Part shown: one piece after another, positions 45,600 to 57,595 of the stretch
Layout of the letters: every line of letters starts with the position of its first letter
Numbering within the stretch: the first letter of the stretch is position 1
Program-made: the position numbers and the translations under genes
Notes under the pieces: model-generated
The model's database searches: none
The model's input: the letters and a program-made list of their open reading frames with translations, nothing else
Told to the model about the DNA's origin: nothing
From: Tolypeutes matacus
Lineage: Eukaryota; Chordata; Mammalia; Cingulata; Chlamyphoridae
Assembly: GCA_026826555.1 (NCBI GenBank)
Contig: JAKSZT010032888.1
Location: 894,890-958,889, forward strand
Length of the DNA stretch: 64,000 nucleotides
Direction: 5' to 3'

Positions 45600-47940
45600 A
45601 AAAAAACAATTTTATTGATACATATTAATAAAGTGTAAAATTCATCCAAAGTGTACAATTAATTTCATTTGCTATAATACCATAGCTGTGTGTTCATCAC
45701 CTCAATCATTATTAAAATATTTTCATTATTTCAATAATAATAATAATAAACAAAAACAAACTAACTAGAAAATTTCTCACCTATCAATCTCTCTATGCTT
45801 CCCCCACTGTGCATAACTGCTGTTTCTGGCTATTTTATCCAAACTGTATAATCAATGGCTTTTAGTATAATCATGATGTTGCACATTCATCATCTCAAAT
45901 ATTTTAGAACAATGTCATTACTCCAAAAAGAAAGACTCCATATCCCTTAGCATTCCATCCTCAGAACTATATAACCACTAATCCTTCATCTTTATAAATT
46001 GATTTATATTTACATTTTAGATAAGTGGAATCATGCCATTGTAGTACTCTGTGTCTGGTCTCTATATAGTATAATGTGTTTTTTGTCTGATATTAGTATT
46101 TTGTACTATTAACTTATATTTGTTCAGCTTCAATATACATGAACATTATTATACATTATTATACATTAAGTCTTCTTTGGTTTCTTTTAGCAATGTTTTG
46201 TAGTTCTCTGAATACAGGTCCTTAATGTTTTTGGCTAAGTTTATTCCTAAATATTTTGTTCTGATTTCTTCCTTAGATTGCACATTAGTAGTGTATAGAA
46301 ATGCTATTTAATTTTGCATATTAACCTCGTATCCTGCCACTTTGCTGAATTCATTTTTTAATATTAATAACTTTGTCGTGAATTTTTCTGGATTTTCGAG
46401 ATATAGGATAATGTCATCAGTGAATAGTGAAAGTTTTACTTCTTCCTTTCCTATTTGGGTGCCCTTTATTTCTTTGTCTAGGCTAATTGGTCTACCTGAA
46501 ATTCCTGCACAATATTGAATAATAATGGTGACAGTGGGCATCCTTGTCTTGTTCATGATCTCAGAGGGAAAGCTTTCAGTCTTTCAATATTGAATACAAT
46601 GCTACCTGTAAGTTTTTCATTTATGCACTTTACCATATTGAGAAAGCTTTCTTCTATTCCTATAATATATAAGATTATTTAAATTATTTATTTCTCCCTG
46701 TCCCCTCATTGTTTGCACTTGCTATGTCTGTTAGTTTTCCTTGTTTCTTTAGGAGGCACTGGGAACCAAACATGGGACCTCCGATGTGGGAGGGAGGCGC
46801 CTAATCACTTGAGCCACCTCCATTCCCTGCTTTGTTGTGTCTCTCATTGTGCTTTTCTACTTGTGTGTCTTGTTGTGTCACCATGTTGCATCAGCTTGCC
46901 TCACCTGCCCATCTGGTCATCTCACTCTCTTGCTCATCTTCTTTAGGAGGTACTGGGAACTTCCACTCCCTCCTTTGTTGTGTCTTTCATTATGTTTTTT
47001 CTTCTTGTGTCTCTTGTTTCATTATCTTGTTGAATTATCTTGTTGTGTTAGCTTGCTGTGCTTGCCCATTGTGCCAGCTCACTGTCTTCTTTCAGAGGCA
47101 CCAAGAATCAAACCAGGGACCTCCCATGTAGTACGCAGGAGCTCAATCACTTGAGCCACATTCGCTTCCTTATTCCTATCTTTTGGAGTGTTTTTTAATC
47201 AAGAAAGAGTGATGTATTTTGTCAGATGCTGTTTATGTATCAATTGAGAGGATCATGTGATTTGTCTTTTTCAATTTATCAATGTGGTTTATTACAATAA
47301 TTGATTTTATTTTGTTGAACCACTCTTGCATACTTGGGATAAAATACACTTGATCATGGTGTATAATCCCCTTAATGTGCTTCTGAATCCTGTTTGAAAT
47401 ATTTTGTTGAGGATTTTTGAATCTGTATTCATTAGAGAAATTGGTCTGTAATTCTCATTTTTCATGGTATCTTTATCTGCTTTTGGTATTAGGGTGATGT
47501 TGGCCTCATAGAATGAGTTTGGTAGCATTCTTTCCTGTTCAGTTTTTTGGAAGAGCTTGAGCAAAATCCTTATTAGTTCATCTTTGGTAGAATTCACCTG
47601 TGAAACCATCTGGTGCTGGGATTTTCATCTTTGGGAGGTTTTTGTCAGTCTAGCTAAAGGATTGTCAATTTTGTTGCTCTTCTCAAAGAACAAACTTTTG
47701 TGTTTGTAAATTCACTTATTGGATTTTGTTCTCAATTTCATTTATTTCTGCTCTGATCTTTGCTATTTCTTTCCTTTGGCTTGGTTTGGGATTAGTTTGC
47801 TGTTTTTCTAGTTCCTCCAGGAGTGCAGTTAGATCGGCAATTTTATCTTTTTCTTCTTTTTAAATGTAAGCATTGAGGGCTATAAATTTCCCCCACAGCA
47901 CTGCCTTTGCAGTGGCCAATAGATTTTTATAACTTAAGCT
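45600..47940 (-). mobile_element. L1 3' end and ORF2, minus strand, split by a SINE
   Basis: Reverse-complement L1 3' sequence (TTTTATTGATACATATTAATAAAGTGTA) is followed by ORF2. The minus-strand frame at 46,556-46,308 contains AGISGRPISL and LFTDDIILYLENPEK, which includes the ORF2 active-site DD. The frame at 47,609-47,307 contains [27 protein letters not shown]. The trimeric SINE at 46,664-47,170 separates them. Confidence 0.85.
46664..47170 (-). mobile_element. Trimeric tRNA-derived SINE
   Basis: Reverse complements of three related tRNA-like units. Each has a GGAGG.ACTGGGAAC or AGAGGCACCAAGAATCAAACC segment (B-box end); the outer two also have CACTTGAGCCACMT (A-box end), at 46,805-46,820 and 47,145-47,162. 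TATTCCTAT at 46,655-46,663 and 47,171-47,179 is a 9-bp target duplication, so the composite moved as one unit of about 507 bp. Confidence 0.8.
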
Positions 47941-48185
47941 GAGCAATTTTAAAGACTTAAGATAAGTTGAACCAAATATCAAAGCTCTGGAAAAAATCCA
48001 ATAGGCAAGGGAGAGAAATTGGCCATTAGAGTAAATTCACCAACATGTCAGATGCCCAAACATGCCAAAAAAGTTACAAGCCATACTAGGATACAGGAAG
48101 AGATAGCCCAACCAAAGGAACTAACCAAATATCCTAAAGATATACAAGTTCCCCTCTGCATTTACAAGGAACATACCATCTGCTC
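47941..48185 (+). mobile_element. L1 5' UTR/ORF1-start fragment, plus strand
   Basis: CAGATGCCCAAACATGCCAAAAAAGTTACAAGCCATACTAGGATACAGGAAG aligns with 6,106-6,160, the start of ORF1 in the L1 at 5.1 kb. Confidence 0.6.
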
Positions 48186-48893
48186 CAGTACTTGAAGGGG
48201 ATGGACCTTGAACCCTGTCCTTTTTTCAGGGAGAGTGCTACTACCTTTATGCTCTGAGATGGTGAGGACTCTGCATTCATGGACAGCCTGGCCACAACCT
48301 CAATGCTGGGAGTCGTTAGTCATGTTCCATTGCATTCACAGAGAACCTGGCAGCCACTCCAATGCTCAGATAAGGTGGGGCCTGTGTCCTGGCATTCACA
48401 GAGATCCTATTGCTATCCTGATGCATGGAGAGGATAGGACCTTCACCCTAGTACTCAGGGTACTAGGCATGACCACTTTGAAAACACTTGGGAAGAATGG
48501 GGTTGCCACTCCATCAGACCCAGAGGACAAAACATCAATCTACACATCAATCTGGGAACTTGAAATGGAATGGAGATTACCCTGATAGGTTTTGGAATTG
48601 AGACTCATGACCCTATTTTCCTTAGAATTTCTCCCTTTGGAAAGGGAATGTTTATCTTATTCCTGTCACTACATTGTATATTGGAAATAGATAACTTGTT
48701 TTCTAGCTTTAACAAGTTTACAGACAGAGGGGATTGTGTCCCTGTACAGACCACGCCCATACCCAATGTGGATGAGGCTTTATATTTAGAATTGTTATTG
48801 AAATGACTTAAGGCTTTTGGAATGTTGTGATGGCATGAATATCTTTTACATATGGGAAGATCATGAAGTTTTTGTGATCCAGAGGGTGTGCAC
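48186..48893 (+). mobile_element. MaLR-like internal region
   Basis: The 3' part (GACTTAAGGCTTTTGGAATGTTGTGATGGCATGAATA ... GGGAAGATCATGAAGTTTTTGTG) has the arrangement of THE1/MST-type MaLR internal 3' ends just before the LTR. A 125-codon open frame at 48,208-48,585 has no domain I recognise. Confidence 0.5.
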
Positions 48894-49361
48894 TGTGCTG
48901 GATTGTAGCTATGTACCCAACAAAAACATGCTCTTAATCCATTCCGGTGTGTGTGAACTCTTGTATATAAGGCCCCTTTGAGAAGATTATTTCAGTTAGG
49001 GTGTGGCCAAGCAGAATTAGGCTGGGTACTCATCCTATTAAAAAAGGCCCTATAAGGAAGTTCTCACAGAGACAGGAAACTGCAGGGAATAACCAGAAGT
49101 TGAATGTCAGTGGAACCCATAATAAAGGGAGAAGCCAGAAGAAGCCACCATGTATATTGCCATGTGACAGAAAAGCCAAGGACCAAGAATTGCCAGCAAC
49201 CAGTCCCAAATGCCAAGACTGTGGTCTTCTGGATGAAAACATTGCCTTGCTAACACCTTGACTTTCAACTTCAACTAACCTCAAAACCCTGAGTCAATAA
49301 TTTCCCATTGTTTAAGCCAACCCACTCCATGGTATGTTATTTATAAGCCAGAAACCTGAAA
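48894..49361 (+). repeat. MaLR/ERVL-type LTR
   Basis: It starts TGTGCTGGATTG. Other landmarks are GTGTGGCCAAGCAGAATTAGG, CTATAAGGAAGTTCTCACAGAGACAGG, TTGCCATGTGACAGAAAAGCC, AACATTGCCTTGCTAACACCTTGA, and an end near CCCATTGTTTAAGCCAACCC. I recognise this LTR organisation as MaLR-like. The open frames at 49,001-49,284 are incidental. Confidence 0.55.
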
Positions 49362-49928
49362 TAGGGTAAAGGTGAAAAGATATTCAGAGTTGTTCCTGAA
49401 AGGCTGTAGAGAAGAATCTTCCTAATAGGTGGTACTGTTAGTGTGATACCAGCTTATTCACTTTTTGTATAGAAGTTGTGGTCTGATAGAAAATCTACAA
49501 ACCCCTAGCACTGGACAATAGAATAGTCAGCATCTGGAAACAAAGGAAGTGAAATATCAAAGACAAGGTATACCACATAGATGCATGTGAATGGAAATAT
49601 TGTAGTGTGCATAAAGCCTAAATACCCACTGGAAAGTAATCGTCATAGAAGAGGCACTAAAAGCCAAGTTGAGGCTAGGGGAAGATGCCTCTCACAGGGT
49701 TTATCTGTCAGGGGACCTAGTTAAGTATATCTGTAGTTCCTGCTTATCAGAGGAATCATGGGTTTTGTAAAGTTTGACAACATTAGTATATGAACATAGC
49801 CTTACAATTTAATAATGCCAGATAACATTATTTAAATCTGATTACAATTAATGCTATGAAAGCAGAGCATCAGATATTTAAATGTATTATAATATTTATC
49901 TTACCATCATAATAGTTTGTAAACTCTT
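49362..49928. other. Intergenic, no gene recognised
   Basis: No domain-bearing open frame and no repeat identified. Confidence 0.4.
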
Positions 49929-50143
49929 TTTTTTTAATTTAATTTAATTTAATTTAATTTAATTTAATTTAATTTAATTTAATTTATTTATTCATTTATC
50001 CCCCCCTTGCTGCTCGAGCTCACTGGGTCAGCTAACCACGCCGTGCAGGGGGGCTTGCCTTCACCAGGAGGCCCCGGGAACCGAACCCAGGCCTCCCATA
50101 TGGTAAACGGGAGCCCTACTGATTGAGCCACAGCCGCTTCCCT
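49929..50143 (-). mobile_element. GC-rich tRNA-derived SINE with expanded tail
   Basis: Same family as 30,921 and 40,363: CGGGAACCGAACCC B box and TGATTGAGCCACAGCCGC A box, both reverse complemented. The tail has expanded into about nine AATTT units (49,936-49,985). GTAAACTCTT at 49,919-49,928 and 50,144-50,153 is the target duplication. Confidence 0.93.
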
Positions 50144-50153
50144 GTAAACTCTT

Positions 50154-52194
50154 AATACTCAAGCAGAATCTGAATTTATAGTATCAATTTCTATCATTCC
50201 TTTGGCTATGTGCCTATTTTAAGCTATTTAAATTGCCTATTTAAATAGCTTAAAATTCTTTAATTTGAATTTTGTTTTAGAGCACATATTTTTAAATTTC
50301 ACATTTTAACAAATTCACAAATAAGACATATATGATCAATATCTATGAATTCTTGGTACTTAACTGAAAACATCATGAGAATTGCAACATGGCACACATC
50401 TTGTGCTCTGAATACTGTATCAAACTCACTAGCATTCCAAGGTGGAGTTCGAGTCTCAGCAAACAGCCTGGCTCAGTCTGTGAAGTCAACAGGCTTATTT
50501 CACAGAGTAAACTTATTTCCCTATATTGACCTACTTAATCCAATAACTTTGTTTACACTCAGATTTTAGAATATTTTAACCATTATTGTTCAAATTCAAA
50601 ACTTGTTTTTTGAAGTTAATAAAGTAAGAAAGTTAGGTGTAAAATAATTTAGAATATATAAGCTTATTTATAACTATTGAATGCTTTGAAGTTTTGCATT
50701 AGTAAGTTGGTGAATTCTTTAAAGACATGGCTATTATCTTATACATCTTTCTTATCCTCTTGTTATTTTATAGATACTTTATAAAAATTTTAAATTGGTA
50801 AAACTTTGTTTTACTTACATTCAAGCCTATATTAACATATGTCAAAGGTATATGCAAAATTATTTTAAATAAAAGCTTGATTCCATTAATTATAATTTTG
50901 CTTAAGTAGATTAAATAACATTAACTTAGGGCATTATATCGAGGTTTAACTTTTAAGGGAAACAAGAAGTTAGAAATAGAAAAAATCTATTCCATTATTC
51001 CTTATGGAATGGTACCTGTCCAATCAGGTTTGGCCAGGTATAGTTGGAGGTGTAATCTGATGGCTTTGGCAGGTTTTAGGCAAGAAAATATCTTCTCGGA
51101 GGTCAAGAGTAGAGGTGTTCTGGTAGCACAGCACAACCCATGCTTTGGAAGGCAGGAAGAACAATAAGACAAAACCCTCAGTGCTCCACAAAACAACAGC
51201 CAAACCAAAGAGTCACTTTACCACCTGAACACAAAGCTATAGCAGGCACACACAGAGGCTCACAGCCCCCATTGTGGACAAGAGCCCATGTGGAAGCTGA
51301 AGTGCCCAAGGAGCACCTGTGCAGACTGAGGGGCTGCAGTATTAGGGATGTGAGCCAGGTTGGGGATTTGGATGCTCACTGTTGCAAGCACAAGCCCCAA
51401 TCTCTGTCTCACCACATTAAGTACTTCTCTATTTCTAGCTGATATATACTTTTAGTGGCATGTAAACTGTTCACAGCATGGCTGCTCTAATATTGCATAA
51501 AGTTTCTTCAAATTAGGGCTTCTTTGTTCTTTTGAAATATTTTGAATTAAAAAGTGAAATTTGGTTCCAAACTGGTTCAACATTTAATTTTCAATGATGA
51601 ATAATGCATTCACATTATTTATATATCATCTCAATAGTTTACATTTCTGTATGTTTTTTCAAAATGATTTTGAACTATATTATTTAATTTTACATTCAAT
51701 TTTTTTATTGTTTGTGAATTTAAAAATGTTTACAATATTAAGACCTCCTATCAGTCATTAATTCAAAAATCCCCAAAAATTTGCTCCAGAAGCAAGTACA
51801 AATTTTCATAAAGAATTATGATGATGCTTTATTTGGAAATATCTAAGAAAAAATAAAATAATCACAATTCTGTTTCAAATACAAGATGGCCATTTTAATT
51901 TTGAGTAATTCATAATAATAAGGTAAATAATAAAAAATACTGACTTTTCTTAATGTACCATCTAACATAACATACATATTGAGGTGTTCACAAAACAAAT
52001 TAATATAGTTTAATGAATATGCAATAAATCTATGAAATCTACACAGGTCATAAAATAAAACATTGCCAGAATATTTTATTATGTAATTTTAGCTGTTTTA
52101 TTAAGTAAATATTTATATCCCAATAACCATGTCCCACAATTACAGATAGGCAAGTTGTTAAATAACATTTTTATTCAAATTTCCTGCACTTTGG
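50154..52194. other. Intergenic, mostly AT-rich, with a GC-richer block
   Basis: The block at 51,000-51,440 is GC-richer than its surroundings and has open frames of 68-100 codons on both strands, but no recognised domain. It could be an old retrocopy 3' UTR or an unclassified repeat. The remainder shows nothing. Confidence 0.4.
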
Positions 52195-52690
52195 CTAAGT
52201 GGACTGAGTACATTCACTATGTAGTTCAACTTTGGTGAATGAGCAGTTTTCTACAGTCCCTGAAGTGCTCAAATAACTTTGTAAGCACTTAGAAAGATTA
52301 TTTTCTTCCCAATTTATCTCAGCATGTCCTGTAGTTTGTCTCTCTTCTCTGAGCTGGTACCATCTTAGAAATAATCCATTCATCTTTTCAGCTTGTGTAT
52401 TTAGTGACAAATTCCACTTATCCTTCTTGTCTAAATGAAAATTTTCCTCTTTCTAATTTAGCCCTATCATCTAACTTCTCATTTCTAATGTTCTGCCTGA
52501 TGGAATTTTCCAGGTAGTCACAGATTTTGAAGGACAAACTGGTGTTTCTTGAATCTTAGTGAGTGACGTGGTGCTTTCTTATTTTGGTAAGATCTGAGGC
52601 ATTGGTGATGTTGCTTTTTAATCTTTTGCCCTTGTCTGAGAAAAGCTGGCAGCCAGTGGTCCTGTCAGTGGCCATCTTGTGGCCCTAAGA
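52195..52690 (-). pseudogene. Candidate processed pseudogene, parent unidentified
   Basis: Read on the minus strand, an ATG near 52,655 opens a frame beginning MATDRTTGCQLFSDKGKR. It continues, interrupted by stops, through SLSFKICDYLENSIRQNI and EKLDDRAKLERGKF. A shift then leads to a 71-codon open stretch (52,410-52,195) with KMNGLFLRWYQLREERQ. Low stop density over about 150 codons, protein-like composition and no introns suggest a retrocopy. I do not recognise the parent gene, and chance is possible. Confidence 0.35.
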
Positions 52691-52729
52691 GGAAAACCTG
52701 GTTAGAATGGACCTCACATTAAGGATGTA

Positions 52730-53818
52730 GGTCCAACATACGATAGAATACTATGTTGCAGTAAGAAGAAATGAAATTGGTGCACATATAATAATGTAGA
52801 TGAATCTTGAAGACATTATGCTAAGTGAAGACTCAAAAGAAAAAATATTGCATGATCTTATTAATATGAACTAAATACAAAGAATTTAGAATGCATGGAG
52901 TTAAAACCTAGAGTATAGGTTATTAGGAGATAAGAGGAAGGTTGAGAAGAACTACTTATGAGTAATGTATGTAGAAGTATTTTAATTCATTTGACTATAA
53001 AAGTGTGGAAATGGATAGAGTTGATGGTAACACATTATAGTGAGTAGCAGCTGGTTTATAAATGGGATTGTGGCTGAAAAGTGTAGTCTGGGGATGTAAA
53101 TGTCAATTTAAAGAAAGCTAGGGAATAATCTAGGGACTGGATAACATGGTAAACATAGAGGCCGATGAAAATTGTGGTTTATGGTGCAGTTGCAGGAGTA
53201 TCCTTCCGTGAGCTAGAGTGAATGCATGTCACTATTGCAGGGTGGTGAGAATGTGGAGAAACATGAGGAAAATACAAGTGGAGTGACCTATGGACTATGG
53301 TTAACAGCAAGGCTGTAATATTCTTGCATAAATGCCAGATGTACTGTACTGACAATGGGGGGGTATGGAAAAAGTGTGCCAAATGTATGCTATGGACCAT
53401 GGTTGATGGTAATAGTCTGATAATATCTCATAATCTGTAACAAATATTCCACCACAGTGTGGTGTGTTGGTGAAGGGGTGTTGTATGGGAATTTGACACA
53501 TGTACATGATTGTTTTGTAAGTTCACAAACTCTGTAATAAAAATATATTTTAAAAAATGTGGTGGGTTGGAAGAAAAATACACCAAATGTAAGATAGGGA
53601 CTATAGTTTATTAGTATTTTGATGATGGTCTTGCATAGTTTGTAACAAATGTATCACCACAAGGTAAGGTGTTGATGGAGGGGTATATGGGAGGCTTGTA
53701 TGATGTTACATGTGTTTATTCTGTAAGTTCACAACTTTTACTATACACTTATTATTTATGTGTGTTCATGTGTGAATGAAATACTTCGATAAAAAATATA
53801 TTTAAAAAAAAAAAAAAG
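52730..53818 (+). mobile_element. L1 3' end with tandem-unit 3' UTR
   Basis: The ORF2 end on the plus strand (ATAGAATACTATGTTGCAGTAAG, ATGAATCTTGAAGACATTATGC) leads into a 3' UTR. It parallels 7,920-8,985: GTGTGGAAATGKATAGAGTTGATGGTAACACATTRTAGTGAGTA is shared. The copy has two of the ~235-bp units and a poly-A at 53,803-53,817. It is 5'-truncated. Confidence 0.75.
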
Positions 53819-54229
53819 GATTGAGAGAAACTAGGCCATGGTCACATCATTGAAATGCTTGGTGAGGCTTGACTTGAAACCTGGAAAACATTTGAACTTT
53901 ATATTAATGAAGAAATTACATCATTTTATTATTTCAGCTATTTTTCCCCAAAGGCCTATTTTATTCACAGTAATTTGACTGGTTCTCTAACTGTGGCTAT
54001 GAACTCTACAACTATGGGAATATATTAGCTTATATTATATAGTATTACTCAGCAAAAACAATGACTTGCACTTATATGATATTATGATATCTTTTTTTGC
54101 CTAAAAATAGATTAGAAGCAAAAATTCTTTTTTACAACCAGTAAAATATTCAAACAAATATAATTGGTTAAAAATAAAGTATGATTTATAATGTTAAAGC
54201 TAAACCTGCTTTTGATACTCTATTTCTAA
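53819..54229. other. Intergenic, no gene recognised
   Basis: AT-rich, nothing recognised. Confidence 0.4.
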
Positions 54230-54475
54230 GGCTTTTTTTTTTTTTTTTTAAGGTACTGGGGCCGGGGATTGAACCCAGGACCTTGTATGCAGGAAGCTGG
54301 CACTCAACAACTGATCCACATCAGCTTCCCTGAGTTGGTTTTTTCATTTGTTTGCTTGTTTTTGTTTGTTTGTTTGTTTGTTTTTGTTTTTAGGAGGCAC
54401 TGGGAACTGAACCCAGGATCTCTCATGTGGGAAGCAGGCACTCAACTGGTTGAGCCACTCCTGCTGCCGCCAAGA
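54230..54475 (-). mobile_element. Two adjacent tRNA-derived SINE units
   Basis: Unit one (about 54,230-54,332) has GGGGATTGAACCCAGGACC and CTGATCCACATCAGCTTCCC. Unit two (about 54,333-54,475) follows a (GTTT)n tail and has GGGAACTGAACCCAGGATC and GGTTGAGCCACTCCTGCTGC. They may be a dimer or two separate insertions. No clear target duplication was found. Confidence 0.8.
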
Positions 54476-54649
54476 CTTCTTGATGGCACTAGTTTACTCT
54501 ATTTAAATTTACATTTTTACCATTACAGAATAACTTAAAACTTCACAGATTCAAATTTTACCACATCAGATGGATATTGGATGCAAGGAAAGCAATTCCA
54601 CTAATCTGTACGATTATATTATGCTTATGTTTTATTGGTTAGATGTTAT

Positions 54650-55140
54650 AATTTACCTATTTTTATATAAAAATGTTTATTTCTTCTTAATTGTTGAAAT
54701 ATATTTTCACTGAGTAAAGAATTCTAGGTTGACATTTTTTCTTTAGTAAATTAAAGGTGTTAGTTCACTCTCCACTGATTCCTATTGTTTTATGTCTGTT
54801 GTCATTCTTACATTCATTCTTCTGTATGTCACATGTATGTCAAATGGTCAAGTGACTTTTTTCCTCCTCTGGTTGACTTTAGTATTTTCTACATATTTTC
54901 TTCTTGTTTTCTCTTCATGGACTTCTTTGAGATTCTTGAATTTGTAGGTTTGTAATTTTAACAAATTTCAAAAAATTAGGCCATCACTTATTCATTTTTT
55001 TTTCTGATCCTCTCCTACATTGGGATACCAATGTTCCATGTATTAGATCACCTGAAGTTGTGTCATAGTTCAGTAATGCTCTGTTCATTTTTGTGTGTGT
55101 GTGTGTGTGTATTTTTATTATTTGTGTTCCCATTGCTAGT
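54650..55140 (-). mobile_element. L1 ORF1-region fragment, minus strand
   Basis: TTTTCACTGAGTAAAGAATTCTAGGTTGACA and the following CACTCTCCACTGATTCC ... TGTTGTCATTC are the reverse-complement pattern of the L1 ORF1 3' part seen on the plus strand at 6,800-6,960. A (TG)n tract lies at about 55,092-55,112. Confidence 0.5.
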
Positions 55141-55329
55141 CCTTGAAGTTCAGTAATCTTGCTTTTTCTTCTGGGTCTAATCTGATCTTAGTACCAATAA
55201 CTGTATTTTTTATCTTATTTAAATTTTTTTCATTCCAATAGGTTTGTAATGTTATTTCATTGTATTTTAATCTGTATTTCCCTACTGAAAAATGATATTG
55301 AGTATCTTTACATGTGTTTATTTGAGATC

Positions 55330-55920
55330 CTATATCTTTTTTTTTCACAAAAATTAAAAACTTTTTAATCAAAGGAAACCCTATCAAGAAAGTGAAAAGA
55401 TAACCTACCTAAAGGAAAAAATACTTTCCAATCATATATCTAAGAAGGGCCTAATATCCCAGAATGTATATATATTTAAACATCCCTTACCCTTTAACAT
55501 AAAGACAATCCAATTAAAAATTGACATAGTATTTGAATAGACATTTTTTCAGGGCATATATGCAATTGGATAACAAACACATGAAATAATGCTCGACATC
55601 TTTAGTTATTAGGGATATGGAAATCAACACCAAAATGTGACATCTCTTTAAATCTGCTGGGATGGTTATACTCTTTTGAAAATCTAAAATAACTGTTGAT
55701 GAGGATGTGGAGAAATTGGAATCCTTATACATAGCTGGTAGGTATGTACAATGGTACAACCACTTGGAAAATATTTATGCAGTTCCTCAATAAGGTATAC
55801 ACAAAATTTGTGGATGATATAGCAGATATCCTTGATATATATCCCCCAAAATTGAAGAAAGGTATTCAAGTAATTATGCAATAATGTTCATATTAGCATT
55901 ATTTACAATAATAATTACAT
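55330..55920 (+). mobile_element. Old L1 ORF2 C-terminal fragment, plus strand
   Basis: Plus-strand L1 landmarks: TATCAAGAAAGTGAAAAGATAACC, TAATATCCCAGAATGTATA, GATGAGGATGTGGAGAAATTGG and TGGAAAATATTTATGCAGTTCC. The frame is degraded. Confidence 0.65.
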
Positions 55921-55924
55921 TGAT

Positions 55925-57435
55925 TGATTTTCTTATATGAACCATCTTTGCATACCCGGGATGAAACCCAGTTGGTCATGGTATATAATTCTTTTGATAT
56001 GTTGTTGAATGCAATTAGCAAGTATTTTTTTTGAGGATTTTAGCATCTGGGTTCATTAGAGAAATTGGTCTGTAATTTTCCTTTCTCGTGGTATCTTTGT
56101 TTGGCTTTGGTATTAAGGTAATGTTGGAATCATAGAATGATTTAGGCAATATTCCTTCTACTTCTATTTTTTGGAAGATATTAAGCAGGATTGGTGTTAG
56201 CTCTTTCTGGAATGCTTGGTAGAATTCAGCTGTGAAGCCATCTGGTCCTGGGCTTTTCTTAGTTGGGGAGTTTTTGATGACTGAGTGCATTTCTTTACTT
56301 GTAATTGGATTGTTGAGTTCATCAATTCTTTCTTTTGTCAATATAGGCTGTTTGTGAGTTTCTAGAAATTTGTCCATTTCCTCTAAATTATTATTCTTGT
56401 TGGCATATAATTTTTCAAAGTATCCTCTTATGATACTCTTTATTTCTGTGGGGTCAGTAGTGATATCCCCTTGCTCATTCCTTATTTTGTGTATTTGCAT
56501 CTGTTCTTTCTTTTTCTTTTAGTCTGGCTAAGGGTTTGTCCATTTTTTTGATCTTCTCAAAGAACCAGCTTTTGTTTGTCTATTGTTTCCACTGCTTTCT
56601 TATTCTCTATTTCATTTAGTTCTGCTCTAATCTTTGTTATTTCCTTCTTTCTGCTTCCTTTAGGTCTAGTTTGTTGTTGTTTTTTCAATTCCTTCAAGTG
56701 TGAAGTTAGGTCTTCAATTTTAGCTCTTTCTTCTTTTTTAATATATGTATTTATGGCTATGAACTTCCTTTTCAGGACAGCATTGGCTGCATCCCATAGG
56801 TTTTGATATGTTGTGTTGTCATTTTCATTAGTTTCAAGGTAATTACTGATTTCTTTTGAGATTTCCTCCTTGACCCACTGTTTGTCTAAGAGTGTGTTGT
56901 TTGACTCCATATCTTTGTGCCTAATCTGTTTCTCTGGTCCTTAGTGATTTCCAATTTCATTTCATTGTGGTCAGAGAAATTACTTTGTATAATCTCAATC
57001 TTTCTGAATTCATTGAGAGTTGTTCTGTATCCTAGCATGTGGTCTATCTTGTATTATGATCCATGTGCACTAGAGAAGAAAGAATGTAAATCATGCTGTA
57101 TTTAGGTGTAGTGTTCTGTATATGTCTATTATGTCCAGGTCCTCTAATGTATTATTCAGAGTTTTTCTTTCTTTTTGATTCGCTGTCAAGATGTTCTGTC
57201 TAATTGTGGTAATGGTGTATTAAAGTACCCCACTATAATTGTAGAGGCATTTATTTCTCCACTTAGTTTTTTCTAAGTACATGAGGCAAAATACATGAGT
57301 TTGCCTCATGTTTTTTGAGGCATCCCGATTAAGTGCATAAATGTTTATGATTGTTCTCTCTTCTTGAGAGGTTTCCCCTTTTACTAATATATAGTGTCCA
57401 TCTTTGTCTCTTACCTATATCTTTTTTGTTAAATG
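55925..57435 (-). mobile_element. L1 ORF2 (post-endonuclease region to RT start), minus strand
   Basis: Open frames at 56,910-56,557 (117 codons: WVKEEISKEISNYLE, KREFIA-like KRKFIAINTYIKKEE) and 56,500-56,015 (161 codons: [40 protein letters not shown]) are ORF2 in correct order. The YADD-type active site lies beyond the left edge and is missing. It is less decayed than most L1 pieces here. The rest of the element to 57,435 is endonuclease-region DNA without a frame. Confidence 0.88.
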
Positions 57436-57595
57436 GTTTATTTCCATGTTACTCATTTTTTTTGTTTGTTTTTTGTTTTTTGTCTTCTTATTGTCAAGTT
57501 TTAAGTGTTCTTCATATATTCTGGATGTAGCTAATTCATTGCATATATTATTTCAAATATTTTTCTCCAAATGTGTGAATGTATATTCCTTCTAG

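Noticed and set aside
51000..51442. Open frames of 68-100 codons in a GC-richer block considered as a gene
   Set aside because: No start context, splice signal or domain that I recognise. Recorded only as an unclassified block.
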